Of a stretch of 34,994 nucleotides of DNA, positions 1 through 8,850 are shown one piece after another. Source of the stretch: Candidatus Babelota bacterium (lineage in GTDB: Bacteria; Babelota; Babeliae; Babelales; UASB340); the NCBI GenBank assembly GCA_014730005.1, contig WJIY01000032.1, positions 1-34,994 of the forward strand, given 5' to 3'. Under the pieces are notes generated by a model. It was not told the origin of the DNA, ran no database searches, and worked only from the letters and a program-made list of their open reading frames with translations. A program made the position numbers and the translations under genes. Numbering within the stretch: the stretch's first letter is position 1; every line of letters begins with the position of its first letter.

Positions 1-154
1 ATAAAACGTCAAAATTAACATAGCATCTTCCATGACCAATATGTGAATAATCATAGGGAGTAACTCCACATACATATAATTTTACAGTTTTATTTTTTAA
101 TGGTTTAAAAACTTCTTTCTTCCTAGATAATGTGTTTGTTAATTTTATTTCCAT
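1..154 (-). CDS. cysS: Cysteinyl-tRNA synthetase, N-terminal fragment (runs off left edge)
   Basis: An open frame begins at an ATG (154-152) and reads 51 codons to the left edge. It contains [18 protein letters not shown], the class I synthetase start with the first zinc-ligand Cys (VCG) and a perfect HIGH signature, followed by YVNFDVL. This spacing and wording is typical of CysRS, which attaches cysteine to tRNA-Cys in the cytoplasm. The N-terminus begins about 25 residues before the motif, as usual for the family. The remainder, including the KMSKS loop and the other zinc ligands, lies outside the window. The gene is divergent from the hydrolase at 281. The identification rests on these 51 residues only, but they are the most diagnostic part of the enzyme. 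Confidence 0.93.
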   Translation of the reverse strand, partial: MEIKLTNTLSRKKEVFKPLKNKTVKLYVCGVTPYDYSHIGHGRCYVNFDVL

Positions 155-280
155 ATAAAATCATCCATTTGAAAAAGTCCTGCATTTAGGGTATAAATTT
201 ATTATATTACAAATGTACATAATAAACATTTTCTCGTAAAGATTCTTATTTAGATTATGTTATTTTATAAAGTTTTGTAT

Positions 281-1510
281 ATGAATAAGATATTTAAGTT
301 TGTATGTTTTAAGTTTTTTCTGTTTGCATTTTCTTATGGATTAGGTAACTCTGATTTTAATGATTTATTATCGCGTTATTATCTGGATGCTCCAATGCCA
401 TTTACTTATAAATATGAAACAGAAGTTGCTTATTGTAGTTATCAGAATACTCCAAATGGAATTTCTGAAATTAGTGGCAGTTTTGAGTTGCCCGAATCAA
501 TCAATATTTTTGCAAAAGATGAGAATAAAAATCTTAATGATTCTATTTTTTTTAATACAAAATTTATACGTAATCCAAAATTAGTTCGAAATCATTATTT
601 AAGTAAAGATATTCCTGTACATCAGCAAGGAAAAATTATTTCTGTTAAAACAGAAGATGATATTAATTTAAATTGTACCTTTTTTGATCGTGGAAGTAGT
701 TCTAAAAAATTATTAATCGTTGGTGGTGGATTTACAAATGAACGTGAAATAATGATTCCATTTGTTGAGATATTTTCTCAAGAATATGACATTGTTTTGA
801 TGGAATATAGGGGACATGGATATAATACTTTTGATTTGTTTAATCCACTTTCTTGGTTTGAAAGTCCAACTAAATATATTTTTGGCGCTGATTTAAATAC
901 AGTTCGGTTAGGTGTTGTTGAAGAAAAAGATGTTTTTGCCGTGGTTAATAAATTTAAAAAAATGAAAAAATACGATAAAGTTATAGGTTTAGGTGTTTGT
1001 TATTCGGCATTAATTTTTATAAAAGCAGAAGTTGTTTGGCAACAACAGCACAAGGGAGAACGGTTATTTAAAAATGGAATAATAGCTGATGGATGTTGGC
1101 TTTCATTGCAAAATTTTGTAGAAAAAATTGCACAAGATCCAAAAAGAATTGTTGTACCTCAATATGGTGGATGGAATCAAAATTGGTTAGTTAAAAAGCC
1201 CTGGTTTAAAGATTGGATAACATGGTTGGGGCAAAAATTGTTTTATACTAAATTTAATGAGGTTTCAATTTTAGATTATTTGCCTAAGTTGAAAAATATT
1301 CCACTTTTATTTTTTTATGGAAAAAACGATTTAGTTATTAATCGATTTGAATTTGAAACAATTTGGAATGCCGCTAAAACACTTAAGGTCGCAGTTATAA
1401 CTTCGAATCCTCATGTAATAAATCATATAAAACAAAAAGAATTATATAAATTGATTTGTGAAAAATTTATAGAAATGTCTTATTCTGATTTTATTAATTA
1501 CTTAAAGTAG
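281..1510 (+). CDS. Secreted alpha/beta-hydrolase-fold protein with Cys at the nucleophile position
   Basis: The order of elements matches an alpha/beta hydrolase: a first strand with an oxyanion-type turn (LLIVGGGF), the VLMEYRGHG strand and turn, a nucleophile elbow GVCYS, an acid turn (FFYGKNDLV) and a late His (NPHVINH). The elbow Cys is about residue 240; most relatives have G-x-S-x-G, so both the Ser and the last Gly are changed. Dienelactone hydrolases also use Cys there, so activity is possible but not shown. The start was placed at the second in-frame ATG because MNKIFKF followed by a hydrophobic stretch forms a good signal peptide. The upstream ATG at 257 would add eight residues. 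Neither start has a clear Shine-Dalgarno. Substrate is unknown. A second, unrelated-looking hydrolase with normal GTSMGG lies at 14203. Confidence 0.75.
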   Translation: MNKIFKFVCFKFFLFAFSYGLGNSDFNDLLSRYYLDAPMPFTYKYETEVAYCSYQNTPNGISEISGSFELPESINIFAKDENKNLNDSIFFNTKFIRNPKLVRNHYLSKDIPVHQQGKIISVKTEDDINLNCTFFDRGSSSKKLLIVGGGFTNEREIMIPFVEIFSQEYDIVLMEYRGHGYNTFDLFNPLSWFESPTKYIFGADLNTVRLGVVEEKDVFAVVNKFKKMKKYDKVIGLGVCYSALIFIKAEVVWQQQHKGERLFKNGIIADGCWLSLQNFVEKIAQDPKRIVVPQYGGWNQNWLVKKPWFKDWITWLGQKLFYTKFNEVSILDYLPKLKNIPLLFFYGKNDLVINRFEFETIWNAAKTLKVAVITSNPHVINHIKQKELYKLICEKFIEMSYSDFINYLK

Positions 1511-1527
1511 GGCTTGTGTATAATAAA

Positions 1528-1564
1528 ATCTTATTAAAATTGATATTCAATATATAAATAAGAT
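1528..1564. terminator. Possible weak bidirectional terminator
   Basis: ATCTTATT (1528-1535) and its exact complement AATAAGAT (1557-1564) flank a 21-base spacer that itself holds TTGA-TAT-TCAA. The repeat sits between the converging hydrolase and uvsE genes. The stem is all AT except one pair and the loop is long, so this is weak evidence. Confidence 0.25.
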
Positions 1565-1598
1565 AATGCCGGATTTTTGGTAAAATAAGATTTTTCGG

Positions 1599-2480
1599 TT
1601 AAAAAAATTTTTTTAAAACAGCGGTTGCTTTTTTTGCACTTTTTTCTTTATCTTTAATTTCTAACATGATATCAAATTTTAATCCTTTTGTTTGATTTAA
1701 GAACTCTTCAAATTTTTTTGTGTTTATTGATTTTGAATGTTTTCCTTTTTTTGATTCTTTTGCTTGGTTACTATAATCGATCATTAAAATTCCATCATTT
1801 TCATTCCAGGTTTTGCTAGCCATTATTATAGCTTGTCTGAAAGTTTCACCATTATTAAAAATTTCGTGATGTAAAGTATCAAATATGACAGGAATTTTAA
1901 TGAGTTTGTTGATTAATAAGCAGTCTTTTAAATTATATGATTTTTCATCATTTTCTATTGCTAATCGTTTGCGTATTTTAAAAGTTAGTTTCTCGTAATT
2001 CTTACAAAAACGTTCTATTGCTTTTTTTTTATCCCCATAAACTCCTCCTACGTGGATTTGAATTTTTGCGGTTTTATCCAAATCCATTAAATCTAAAACA
2101 TCACAGTGGTATTCAAGTTCCTTAATACTTCGATTTACTATATCTTTTTTTAAGGCATTTATTAAAACAAATTGATCCGGATGCATAGATATACGCATTT
2201 TATTTTTGTTAATAAACTTGCCAATGTTTTTAAATTTTTTTTTAAAATATTTTTGCCAATTGAATTTGCATATTGGGTGGGATGCAAAAGGAATAATTTT
2301 TGAACTTAATCTAAAGAATAAAAAATTGTTTTTTAAATTATAATTTAAAATCTTTTCTAAACAATCAAGATTATTTTCTACTGTTTCAATTAGGCGTTCT
2401 TTACTATAAGAAGATAGTCGAAATGTTGAATTTGCAATACAGCCAATATTTATGTTAATACAGGGATATCCCAGTTTCAT
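1599..2480 (-). CDS. uvsE: UV damage endonuclease (UVDE/UvsE family)
   Basis: The 293-residue product has the family's normal length and ordered TIM-barrel motifs: RLSSKIIPFASHP, MRISMHPDQFVLIN, KIQIHVGGVYGDK, LAIENDE, PVIFDTLHH, and DIMLEIKDKEKS near the C-terminus. The His, Asp and Glu residues in these strands are the known metal ligands of UVDE. The enzyme nicks DNA 5' to UV photoproducts and abasic sites and starts an alternative excision repair in the cytoplasm. The ATG has an upstream AAAGGAG at about 11 bases. It is the last gene of a lepB-metG-uvsE run, 27 bases after metG, so it is probably co-transcribed. No truncation or missing motif was seen. Confidence 0.93.
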   Translation of the reverse strand: MKLGYPCININIGCIANSTFRLSSYSKERLIETVENNLDCLEKILNYNLKNNFLFFRLSSKIIPFASHPICKFNWQKYFKKKFKNIGKFINKNKMRISMHPDQFVLINALKKDIVNRSIKELEYHCDVLDLMDLDKTAKIQIHVGGVYGDKKKAIERFCKNYEKLTFKIRKRLAIENDEKSYNLKDCLLINKLIKIPVIFDTLHHEIFNNGETFRQAIIMASKTWNENDGILMIDYSNQAKESKKGKHSKSINTKKFEEFLNQTKGLKFDIMLEIKDKEKSAKKATAVLKKFF

Positions 2481-2507
2481 AGGAAAATATTCTCCTTTAG
2501 TCCTTTT

Positions 2508-4439
2508 TTAGGATAATTTTGTTCCGTTTTGTACTTTTCCCGAAGTGGTTGCCATTTTTATAGTTCCAGTTTTATCTTGAGCAAATAACATCATACCTTG
2601 TGATTCTAATCCTAATAATTTTCTGGGTTTAAGATTTGTTATATATATTCCTTGTTTGCCAATTAATTCTTCAGGTTTAAAATATTTTGCAACCCCAGCA
2701 AGTATCTGTCGTTTACCCAATTTACCTAAATCAACTTGTAATTTGTATAATTTTTCTGAGCCCTCAACGGATTTGCATTCTAAAATTTCACCTACACGTA
2801 ATTCAACTTTGACAAAATCATCAATGGTAATTATGTCTTCTTCAATTTTTTTAATTTCAACGGAGGTTTCTTTTTTATTTTGGTCAGGACGAACAAATAA
2901 AGCTTCCTTTGTTTTTTTTAGTTTAAAAGTTTTATTCCAAATGTTTTTGCGTAATATTTCTTCATAATTATTTTTAAAATTTATTTTTTCACCTAATGTA
3001 TCAAGCAATATTTCCATTTTTTTGGGCATTATTGGCCAAAGCATAATTGCAACAGAATAAAGAGAGTGACAGATGTCTGAAATAATTTCTTCAAATAGAG
3101 GTTTGTTATTTTTTGCAAGGATCCATGGTTGTTGTTCGTGAAAAAATGAGTTTAATTCAGAAATAAACTTCCATAAATCTGAAAGAGCAACATGAAAATG
3201 ATAGTGATTCATCTCATCCCAAAAGCTTCTAAAGCTTTCTTCACATTTTTCTTTTATGGCAATTGATTCAGCTTCTAAAACCTGCGGAGCCTCAATTTTT
3301 TCAAGATTATTATTTAAAGCCAATGTGATTGTTCTATTTAATAAATTTCCTAAATTATTTGCTAAATCAGATGATATTCTTTTTTCTAAATCTTTTATAT
3401 CGAATAAGCCATCTTGATTTATAGGTATTCGTTTTAGCAAGTAATATCTGATTTCTTCTACACCATATAATTGAGCAAGGTTTTCTGGGTCAATTACATT
3501 TCCCACAGATTTAGACATTTTTTGTCCATTAGTTAAAACATAACCGTGAACTAACATTTTTTTAGGTAAAGGTAAGTTTGCGGACATTAAAAAGGCTGGC
3601 CAATATACTGCATGAAAACGAATTATATCTTTAGCTAAAATTTGTAAATTGGCTGGCCACCAATATTTAAAATCATCTTTTGATTTTGCATCTGTTTGCC
3701 CATAACCAAGCGCACTGATATAGTTTGTTAATGCATCGCACCAAACATAAACAGTATGATTTTTATCACCAGGAAAAGGGATTCCCCATTTAACCTTTTT
3801 GCGTGAGATGCTTAAATCATTTAATCCTGATTTAACAAAGGAAATAACTTCATTTAATTTTTCTTTTGGTACGATAAAATTAGGATTTTCTTTATAAAAT
3901 TTTAAAAGTTTATCTTCATATGCAGATAATCTAAAAAAATAACTTTCTTCTGATATTTCTTTTAATTTTCTTTGACATGAAATACAAATATACTCGTCGG
4001 ATTCATTTTTGGGCGTATTGGAGTTGATAGCTACATAAGTTTCGCAAGGAACGCAGTACCAACCTGAATAAGTTGATTTATATATATCATCATTTTCTTT
4101 CATTTTTTCTATTAAAGTAATTACTGCTTTTTGATGTTCAGAATCTGTGGTACGTATAAATTTATTATATTCTATTTCGTATAGTTTCCAGATTTTTTTA
4201 AATTGTGGAACAATTGAATCTACAAATTTTTGTGGGGTCATTCCTACTTTCTTTGCACTTTCTTCTAATTTTTGTCCATGTTCGTCAGTTCCGGTTAAAA
4301 AGAATGTGTCTTTACCACAAAGTTTGTTCCATCTTGTAGCAACATCGGCCAGAAGAGTCGAGTATAGTGTTCCAATATGCGGTTTTGAATTTACATAATA
4401 AATAGGTGTTGTTACATAAAATTTATTGTTATTATTCAT
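2508..4439 (-). CDS. metG: Methionyl-tRNA synthetase with C-terminal tRNA-binding domain
   Basis: The 643-residue protein starts with FYVTTPIYYVNSKPHIGT (class I HIGH-type motif, residues 21-24) and carries KMSKS at 307-311. Between them lies a zinc knuckle pattern with WYCVPCE and ICISCQ pairs. After the anticodon-binding helical domain, the last ~110 residues (VELRVGEILECKSV ... GIYITNLKPRKLLG ... SQGMMLFA) form an EMAP-II/Trbp111-like OB fold that increases tRNA affinity and supports dimerisation. It charges initiator and elongator tRNA-Met. The gene begins 9 bases after lepB ends and precedes uvsE, so the three likely form one transcript. There is no strong Shine-Dalgarno before the ATG. 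Confidence 0.97.
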   Translation of the reverse strand: MNNNNKFYVTTPIYYVNSKPHIGTLYSTLLADVATRWNKLCGKDTFFLTGTDEHGQKLEESAKKVGMTPQKFVDSIVPQFKKIWKLYEIEYNKFIRTTDSEHQKAVITLIEKMKENDDIYKSTYSGWYCVPCETYVAINSNTPKNESDEYICISCQRKLKEISEESYFFRLSAYEDKLLKFYKENPNFIVPKEKLNEVISFVKSGLNDLSISRKKVKWGIPFPGDKNHTVYVWCDALTNYISALGYGQTDAKSKDDFKYWWPANLQILAKDIIRFHAVYWPAFLMSANLPLPKKMLVHGYVLTNGQKMSKSVGNVIDPENLAQLYGVEEIRYYLLKRIPINQDGLFDIKDLEKRISSDLANNLGNLLNRTITLALNNNLEKIEAPQVLEAESIAIKEKCEESFRSFWDEMNHYHFHVALSDLWKFISELNSFFHEQQPWILAKNNKPLFEEIISDICHSLYSVAIMLWPIMPKKMEILLDTLGEKINFKNNYEEILRKNIWNKTFKLKKTKEALFVRPDQNKKETSVEIKKIEEDIITIDDFVKVELRVGEILECKSVEGSEKLYKLQVDLGKLGKRQILAGVAKYFKPEELIGKQGIYITNLKPRKLLGLESQGMMLFAQDKTGTIKMATTSGKVQNGTKLS

Positions 4440-4448
4440 AAATCATAC

Positions 4449-5651
4449 TCATTTTATATTTTTTAAAAATCTGTTCCATCTAATTGATTTGGTCCAAAAG
4501 TTTATAGGATGTTTGAGTAATTCAAATATCCAAATAGGTTCTTCACTATCGACAGAAAAAATTATAAAGCTAGCTTTACCATGAATTAGATCTTGATCTA
4601 AAAAACCCCAAAATCTACTATCACGACTATTTTTTCTGCTATCTCCCATTACCCAATATTTACCTTCTGGAATTTTTATTGGCCCGAAACTGTCTACACT
4701 TCGACCATATTCACCTTGTATTGGTGAAAATTCATATGTTGGTGTATATGGCATTTTTAGCATTGGTCTTCCATCTGCTTTTCTAATAATTTCGTTTGGT
4801 TTCATATTATAAAAAGATTGATTTTCAAATGATTTGGATGGATCGTAAGTATAATCAACTATTTTTGTGTTTTTTCTAATAAATGATGGAATCATAAATG
4901 GTCCGAAATTGCTTATGTTTATAAAACCTGTAGTTTTTGCAAGTTTAATTAATGGATATGGATTGACATAAGATGTTTCATCTAGTTTTTTACCATTACG
5001 ATATATTATTGTTTTTCCATCTTCTATTCTGCCTTCAATAAGATCTCCAGGGATTGCAATTACTCTTTTTACCCAATTATCGGGTCCAATTTTGAGTCCT
5101 AATATTGGAATTGGAAAGCCTATATATTTTTGCCATAAATAATTTATATAGCTTGATTTATCATATATAAATTCTGGATTATCAAAAATTACACAATCTC
5201 CATGTTTAACTTTTGATAAATAATAAGACATTTTATTTCCCCAAATTCGATCTCCAACTAATATTGTTGGTTCTGCAGAACCTGTAGGAACATGATATAA
5301 GCCAAAAACAAAAGTGCGTAATATAAAAACAAATGTACCAGCAACAATTATTGCTTCAACCCATTGTCTTAATGTGGATTTAGTTTGTTCATTTATTTGC
5401 TTGTATAATTTTTTAAACATTTTGATATGGGTTTTAATTAATTTTTCGTTTGGCTGTTGTTCTGCGGTGGATGTTAAATATTCTTTAAGCTTACTTATTA
5501 CGTTTTCAGTTTCTTGAATTAGTTGATTTCCGGTTTGATATGCTTTTTTTTTATTATGTTTTTTCCATAATTCGACCCTTTTTTGAAATGGTTCTTTTTT
5601 TTTATTGTATTTTTCTAAAAGTTTTTCAAATTGTTTTTTAAAGTTTTCCAT
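4449..5651 (-). CDS. lepB: Signal peptidase I
   Basis: Family boxes are in order: a membrane segment (about 90-112, WVEAIIVAGTFVFILRTFVF), box B with the nucleophile Ser125 in VPTGSAEPTILVGD, box D with general base Lys195 in WVKRVIAIPGD, and box E in YWVMGDSRKNSRDSRFWG. It cleaves Sec and Tat signal peptides on the outer face of the inner membrane, which fits the many exported products nearby. At 400 residues it is longer than average. The first ~85 residues are a charged, probably coiled-coil cytoplasmic extension, and about 100 residues lie between boxes D and E. It is the first gene of the minus-strand lepB-metG-uvsE cluster. The Ala-Glu after the catalytic Ser replaces the common Met-Lys/Glu and is a minor oddity. 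Confidence 0.95.
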   Translation of the reverse strand: MENFKKQFEKLLEKYNKKKEPFQKRVELWKKHNKKKAYQTGNQLIQETENVISKLKEYLTSTAEQQPNEKLIKTHIKMFKKLYKQINEQTKSTLRQWVEAIIVAGTFVFILRTFVFGLYHVPTGSAEPTILVGDRIWGNKMSYYLSKVKHGDCVIFDNPEFIYDKSSYINYLWQKYIGFPIPILGLKIGPDNWVKRVIAIPGDLIEGRIEDGKTIIYRNGKKLDETSYVNPYPLIKLAKTTGFINISNFGPFMIPSFIRKNTKIVDYTYDPSKSFENQSFYNMKPNEIIRKADGRPMLKMPYTPTYEFSPIQGEYGRSVDSFGPIKIPEGKYWVMGDSRKNSRDSRFWGFLDQDLIHGKASFIIFSVDSEEPIWIFELLKHPINFWTKSIRWNRFLKNIK

Positions 5652-5863
5652 TGTATTTAAAACCTTTATTTTTTATTTTATTCCAGAATTCCAATCTAGG
5701 ATGAATGGTATTTTAAATACTTTAGCATAAATAGTTAAATCAGGAAATCTATAGAATATAAATCAAATTCAAATTATTTTTTATGGCTTTTAATTTTATA
5801 GCTTTAAAGCTTAAAATTTATTAATTTGATTTTTTATTTTTAATATATTTATCATCGAATATT

Positions 5864-5880
5864 AATTGTAAAATACAATT
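5864..5880. promoter_or_regulatory. Palindrome upstream of the copper oxidase gene
   Basis: AATTGTA-AAA-TACAATT is a perfect 7-base inverted repeat with a 3-base centre, 40 bases before the oxidase ATG. It could be an operator or the base of a small hairpin; AGGGTTTTTT follows it. No known metal-regulator box is matched exactly, so the role is open. Confidence 0.35.
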
Positions 5881-5920
5881 AGGGTTTTTTAAGTACTTTT
5901 TATAAACAATCAGGAATAGT

Positions 5921-7231
5921 ATGAAGCTTATATTAAAAATAATTTTATTTAACTTATTATTAAACAATTTACTTGATTGTAAAATGGACAAGATGTTGAA
6001 TGTGCCGACAAAACGTTGGAAAGATAAAAAAATCAAATTATCTAAGGTTCCTCAACAGATGAACAAGCAAATGGGTGTTGTAAATACTATTGGAGTTAAA
6101 CCTATCGGATATGAATTGGATGGAGATATTAAAGTTTTCAAATTGATAGCACAACCTGTGGAAAAATATTTTACGGATGCTATAGATGTAAATGAACATT
6201 ACATCCCCAAACATAACTTATATACAAATAGAATGAAGAGCATAAAAAAGAAGGTTCGAGTTTGGGGGTATAATGGTTCTATGCCTGGTCCTACAATTGA
6301 GGTTTTTAAAGGCGATAGGGTTAGAATTATTTTTAAAAATGAATTGCCAGAGCCATCAAGTATTCATTGGCATGGAATTGAGTTACCGAACTCTCAAGAT
6401 GGTTCAGGTGGAGTAACTGAGCCACCTGTAGAACCAGGTGAATCAAAAATATATGAATTTACTTTTCATCAAGAAGGAACTTTTTTGTATCATTCTGGTT
6501 TTAACATGATGAAGCAAGATATGTATGGGCTTTCAGGAGTAATAGTTGTTCATCCGAAAGAATATAAAAAAAAAATAGATAAAGATTTTGTAATATTGCT
6601 TCAAGAATGGGTTTTTTTGCCGGGAAATAAAAATCCTAATTTAGCAAGCATGGATTTTAATTGGTTTACATTCAATGGGTTAGTTGCTCCATCTATTCCT
6701 GCTTTGACTATAAAAAAGGGAGAGAGAATGAGAATTAGATTTGGAAATTTAAGTATGCATAGCCATCCTATACATATACACGGTTATTCAATGCCGTGGG
6801 TTGGAACTGATGGAGGTCCAATTCCTGAAAATTCAGTGTTTAATGTTTCTACAATAAATATACCTCCTGGAGCAACTAGGGATTTAGAGTTTGTAGCATG
6901 GAATCCTGGAATTTGGAGAATCCATTGTCATAAATTGCATCATATTGTTAATTCACATGCTGAAATTCCAATGACTATTATGCCACGAGGAGGAATGTTT
7001 ACGTTTTTATATGTAATAGATGATAAAAATGAAAAATGGGTTCATCCTAGTCAAATCAATAAATGTTCAAATAAATTTTCTAAAAGTTTATTTAGTGATA
7101 AACGAAATATATTATCTAATACAAAAGAGGTATTAAAACAAGAGGATTCAATATCAAAAGATACCGATATTAAAAAGGATGAAAATGAAAGTAATACTAA
7201 AAATATAATTTTTAACAATGCTAATACATAA
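5921..7231 (+). CDS. Exported multicopper oxidase, probably copper or metal handling
   Basis: Cupredoxin-type copper motifs are clear: HWHG at 149-152, HPIHIHG at 282-288 and HCHKLHH at 335-341, with the type 1 Cys at 336. These bind the trinuclear and type 1 copper centres that oxidise a substrate and reduce oxygen to water. MPGPTIEV and PPVEPGE are also typical. Two oddities: the motif normally written H-x-H in the first domain reads YHSG (His191, then Gly193), and the position 10 after Cys336, usually the axial Met or Leu, is His346. The N-terminus is a signal sequence ending LLDC; Asp at -1 is poor for a lipobox. The last ~60 residues are Lys/Glu/Asn-rich and probably disordered. The TolC-type gene follows after 18 bases, suggesting a metal-resistance pair. 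The true substrate (Cu(I), Mn or a phenolic) cannot be told. Confidence 0.88.
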   Translation: MKLILKIILFNLLLNNLLDCKMDKMLNVPTKRWKDKKIKLSKVPQQMNKQMGVVNTIGVKPIGYELDGDIKVFKLIAQPVEKYFTDAIDVNEHYIPKHNLYTNRMKSIKKKVRVWGYNGSMPGPTIEVFKGDRVRIIFKNELPEPSSIHWHGIELPNSQDGSGGVTEPPVEPGESKIYEFTFHQEGTFLYHSGFNMMKQDMYGLSGVIVVHPKEYKKKIDKDFVILLQEWVFLPGNKNPNLASMDFNWFTFNGLVAPSIPALTIKKGERMRIRFGNLSMHSHPIHIHGYSMPWVGTDGGPIPENSVFNVSTINIPPGATRDLEFVAWNPGIWRIHCHKLHHIVNSHAEIPMTIMPRGGMFTFLYVIDDKNEKWVHPSQINKCSNKFSKSLFSDKRNILSNTKEVLKQEDSISKDTDIKKDENESNTKNIIFNNANT

Positions 7232-7249
7232 CTATTAATTGGAATTAGT

Positions 7250-8605
7250 GTGAAATACTATTTAAATATTTTTATATTCTTATTATTGTTTCCGTTTATT
7301 TTTGTGGCGTGTTTAAAAAGAACTAATTTTAAAAAGGAGTTTTCCGATTTAGATATGTATTCTAAAAAACTTACGAATTATGAATTGGAATTAAAAACAG
7401 ATGAACAGTTATTAGATAATATAAAAACAATGACATTAGACAAACTTTCATTAAAAAATGCAATTGGAATAGCCTTAAAAAATAATATTTTTTTACAAGC
7501 TTCGTTTGAAGATTTAGGTGTAGCTAAATCTGATTTAGAATATGCTGGATTATATGATTCGAATCCTCATGTTGGTGCGATTGTGAGATTTCCGAATAAA
7601 AAACATGCAAAAACAGTTTTTGAACTGGAAGGAGAAATTCCAATATCAAGTTATTGGCAGATTCCATTTAAACGTAAAATTTTTAAAGATGAGCTTATTA
7701 TTATTACTTGGGGAATAACCTCTTTGATTTTAGATATAACTAGAGATGTAAAAAAAACATATGCAAAATGTTTTTTTGAATCTGAGATTATCGGTGTTTA
7801 TGAGAAAATTATTCAGGTTTTATTAGAACTAATTAAAAGAACTAAAATAAGAAAAAATTATGGATTGGAAACCAATAAATCGATTTATCTGATAAAAGAA
7901 CAATATGTACGATTTTTAGAGGAAAAAAATAAAAAAATAAATAATTTAAATAATTTTGTTTTAAATTTAAAAAAATTATTAGGAATAAATTTAGCATATA
8001 ATAAAATTACATTTGAAACCAATTTAAAATATATATCATGTTTAAATTTTGATAAAGATTTGTTAATGCATTTCATGCAAGCATATAATCCAGACATTTA
8101 TTTGGCAAATCAAATGATTAGCAAGTATCAAAATATTTTAAAATTGGAGCAAAGCAAATTTATTAAAGAATTTAATTTAGGTTTTTCATATAAAAGAGAA
8201 GCTGATGGATTAAGAGAATTTGGACCTTTATTATCAATGGACATTCCGTTTTTTGATACTAATAATGCAGAAATTAATAAGGTTAAATTTTTAATTCAAA
8301 AACTAAGAAAATCATATTTAGATCAAAAAGAAGAAATTAAACAAAATTTACTAATAAGTTTTAATAATTTTATTTATTTTTCAAATTTAAAAGATACTTA
8401 TTTAAAACACTTAATTCCTTTAAAAAATAAGATTAAAAAATTTACTTTAAAATATTTTGAGAAAATGCAGTTAACAAGAATTGAAGATTTGCAAGCACAA
8501 TTGAATTTGTATTTAACGGAAATAGAATATTTAGACACTTGTAAAGAAAAATTCATGTTTCTTGCTGATATTGAAAGAAATGCTGGTAAAAATTTATGTA
8601 TCTAG
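7250..8605 (+). CDS. TolC-family outer membrane efflux lipoprotein
   Basis: The GTG start gives a signal peptide ending FIFVAC, an acceptable lipobox, as in CusC/OprM-type outer membrane factors. The mature part has the TolC repeat architecture: LSLKNAIGIALKNNIFLQA opens repeat one, and LLSMDIPFFDTNNAEI is the typical beta-barrel/helix junction of repeat two. The intervening segments are helical. Such proteins form the trimeric outer-membrane channel of tripartite exporters. No RND pump or membrane-fusion protein is adjacent, so its partner must be elsewhere, or it serves the oxidase directly. Gene order with the copper oxidase (18-base gap) hints at copper export. At 451 residues it is near the usual 420-480. 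The substrate is inferred from the neighbour only. Confidence 0.82.
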   Translation: MKYYLNIFIFLLLFPFIFVACLKRTNFKKEFSDLDMYSKKLTNYELELKTDEQLLDNIKTMTLDKLSLKNAIGIALKNNIFLQASFEDLGVAKSDLEYAGLYDSNPHVGAIVRFPNKKHAKTVFELEGEIPISSYWQIPFKRKIFKDELIIITWGITSLILDITRDVKKTYAKCFFESEIIGVYEKIIQVLLELIKRTKIRKNYGLETNKSIYLIKEQYVRFLEEKNKKINNLNNFVLNLKKLLGINLAYNKITFETNLKYISCLNFDKDLLMHFMQAYNPDIYLANQMISKYQNILKLEQSKFIKEFNLGFSYKREADGLREFGPLLSMDIPFFDTNNAEINKVKFLIQKLRKSYLDQKEEIKQNLLISFNNFIYFSNLKDTYLKHLIPLKNKIKKFTLKYFEKMQLTRIEDLQAQLNLYLTEIEYLDTCKEKFMFLADIERNAGKNLCI

Positions 8606-8637
8606 GTGTTAAAGATTTAGTTTTCAGCAAATAAAAA

Positions 8638-8759
8638 TGAGGTAGAGTTGGAGCTCTATCATCGAAATGATAGAGGCGTTTAGAAGCCTGACAGCTTATA
8701 AACATTCTTTCGAATATTTTATAATGGAGCCTCTACTTCTTACTACTTTCCCTACCTCA
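8638..8759. ncRNA. Candidate structured RNA or small inverted-repeat element
   Basis: This 122-base stretch is bounded by TGAGGTAG (8638-8645) and its exact complement CTACCTCA (8752-8759). Inside are a perfect 9-base stem CTCTATCAT-CGAA-ATGATAGAG, a second AGGC/GCCT hairpin, a third hairpin with TTATAAA/TTTATAA around ATTC/GAAT, and GTAGAG pairing with CTCTAC nearer the ends. It is richer in GC than the intergenic DNA around it and has no open frame. I could not match it to tRNA, SRP RNA (no GGAAGCAGC loop), a hammerhead core or 6S RNA. A MITE-like element with 8-base terminal repeats is an alternative. The strand is undetermined. Confidence 0.45.
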
Positions 8760-8850
8760 CTATTACAATATCATAAATAGAATTAAATTTTCAATAAAAA
8801 ATAAAAATTATTTGGATGTAAATAAAAAATGCTATTTTTAACAAAAATTG

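Noticed and set aside
5821..6036. Minus-strand 71-residue frame before and inside the copper oxidase gene
   Set aside because: It overlaps the oxidase start, is composed mainly of Lys, Asn, Ile and Phe as random AT-rich DNA would be, and lacks a ribosome site.
8638..8759. tRNA-like or SRP RNA identity for the structured element
   Set aside because: A TTTCGAAT segment resembles a T loop and the ends pair over 8 bases, but no anticodon arm fits and 122 bases is too long; the conserved SRP GGAAGCAGC loop is absent.
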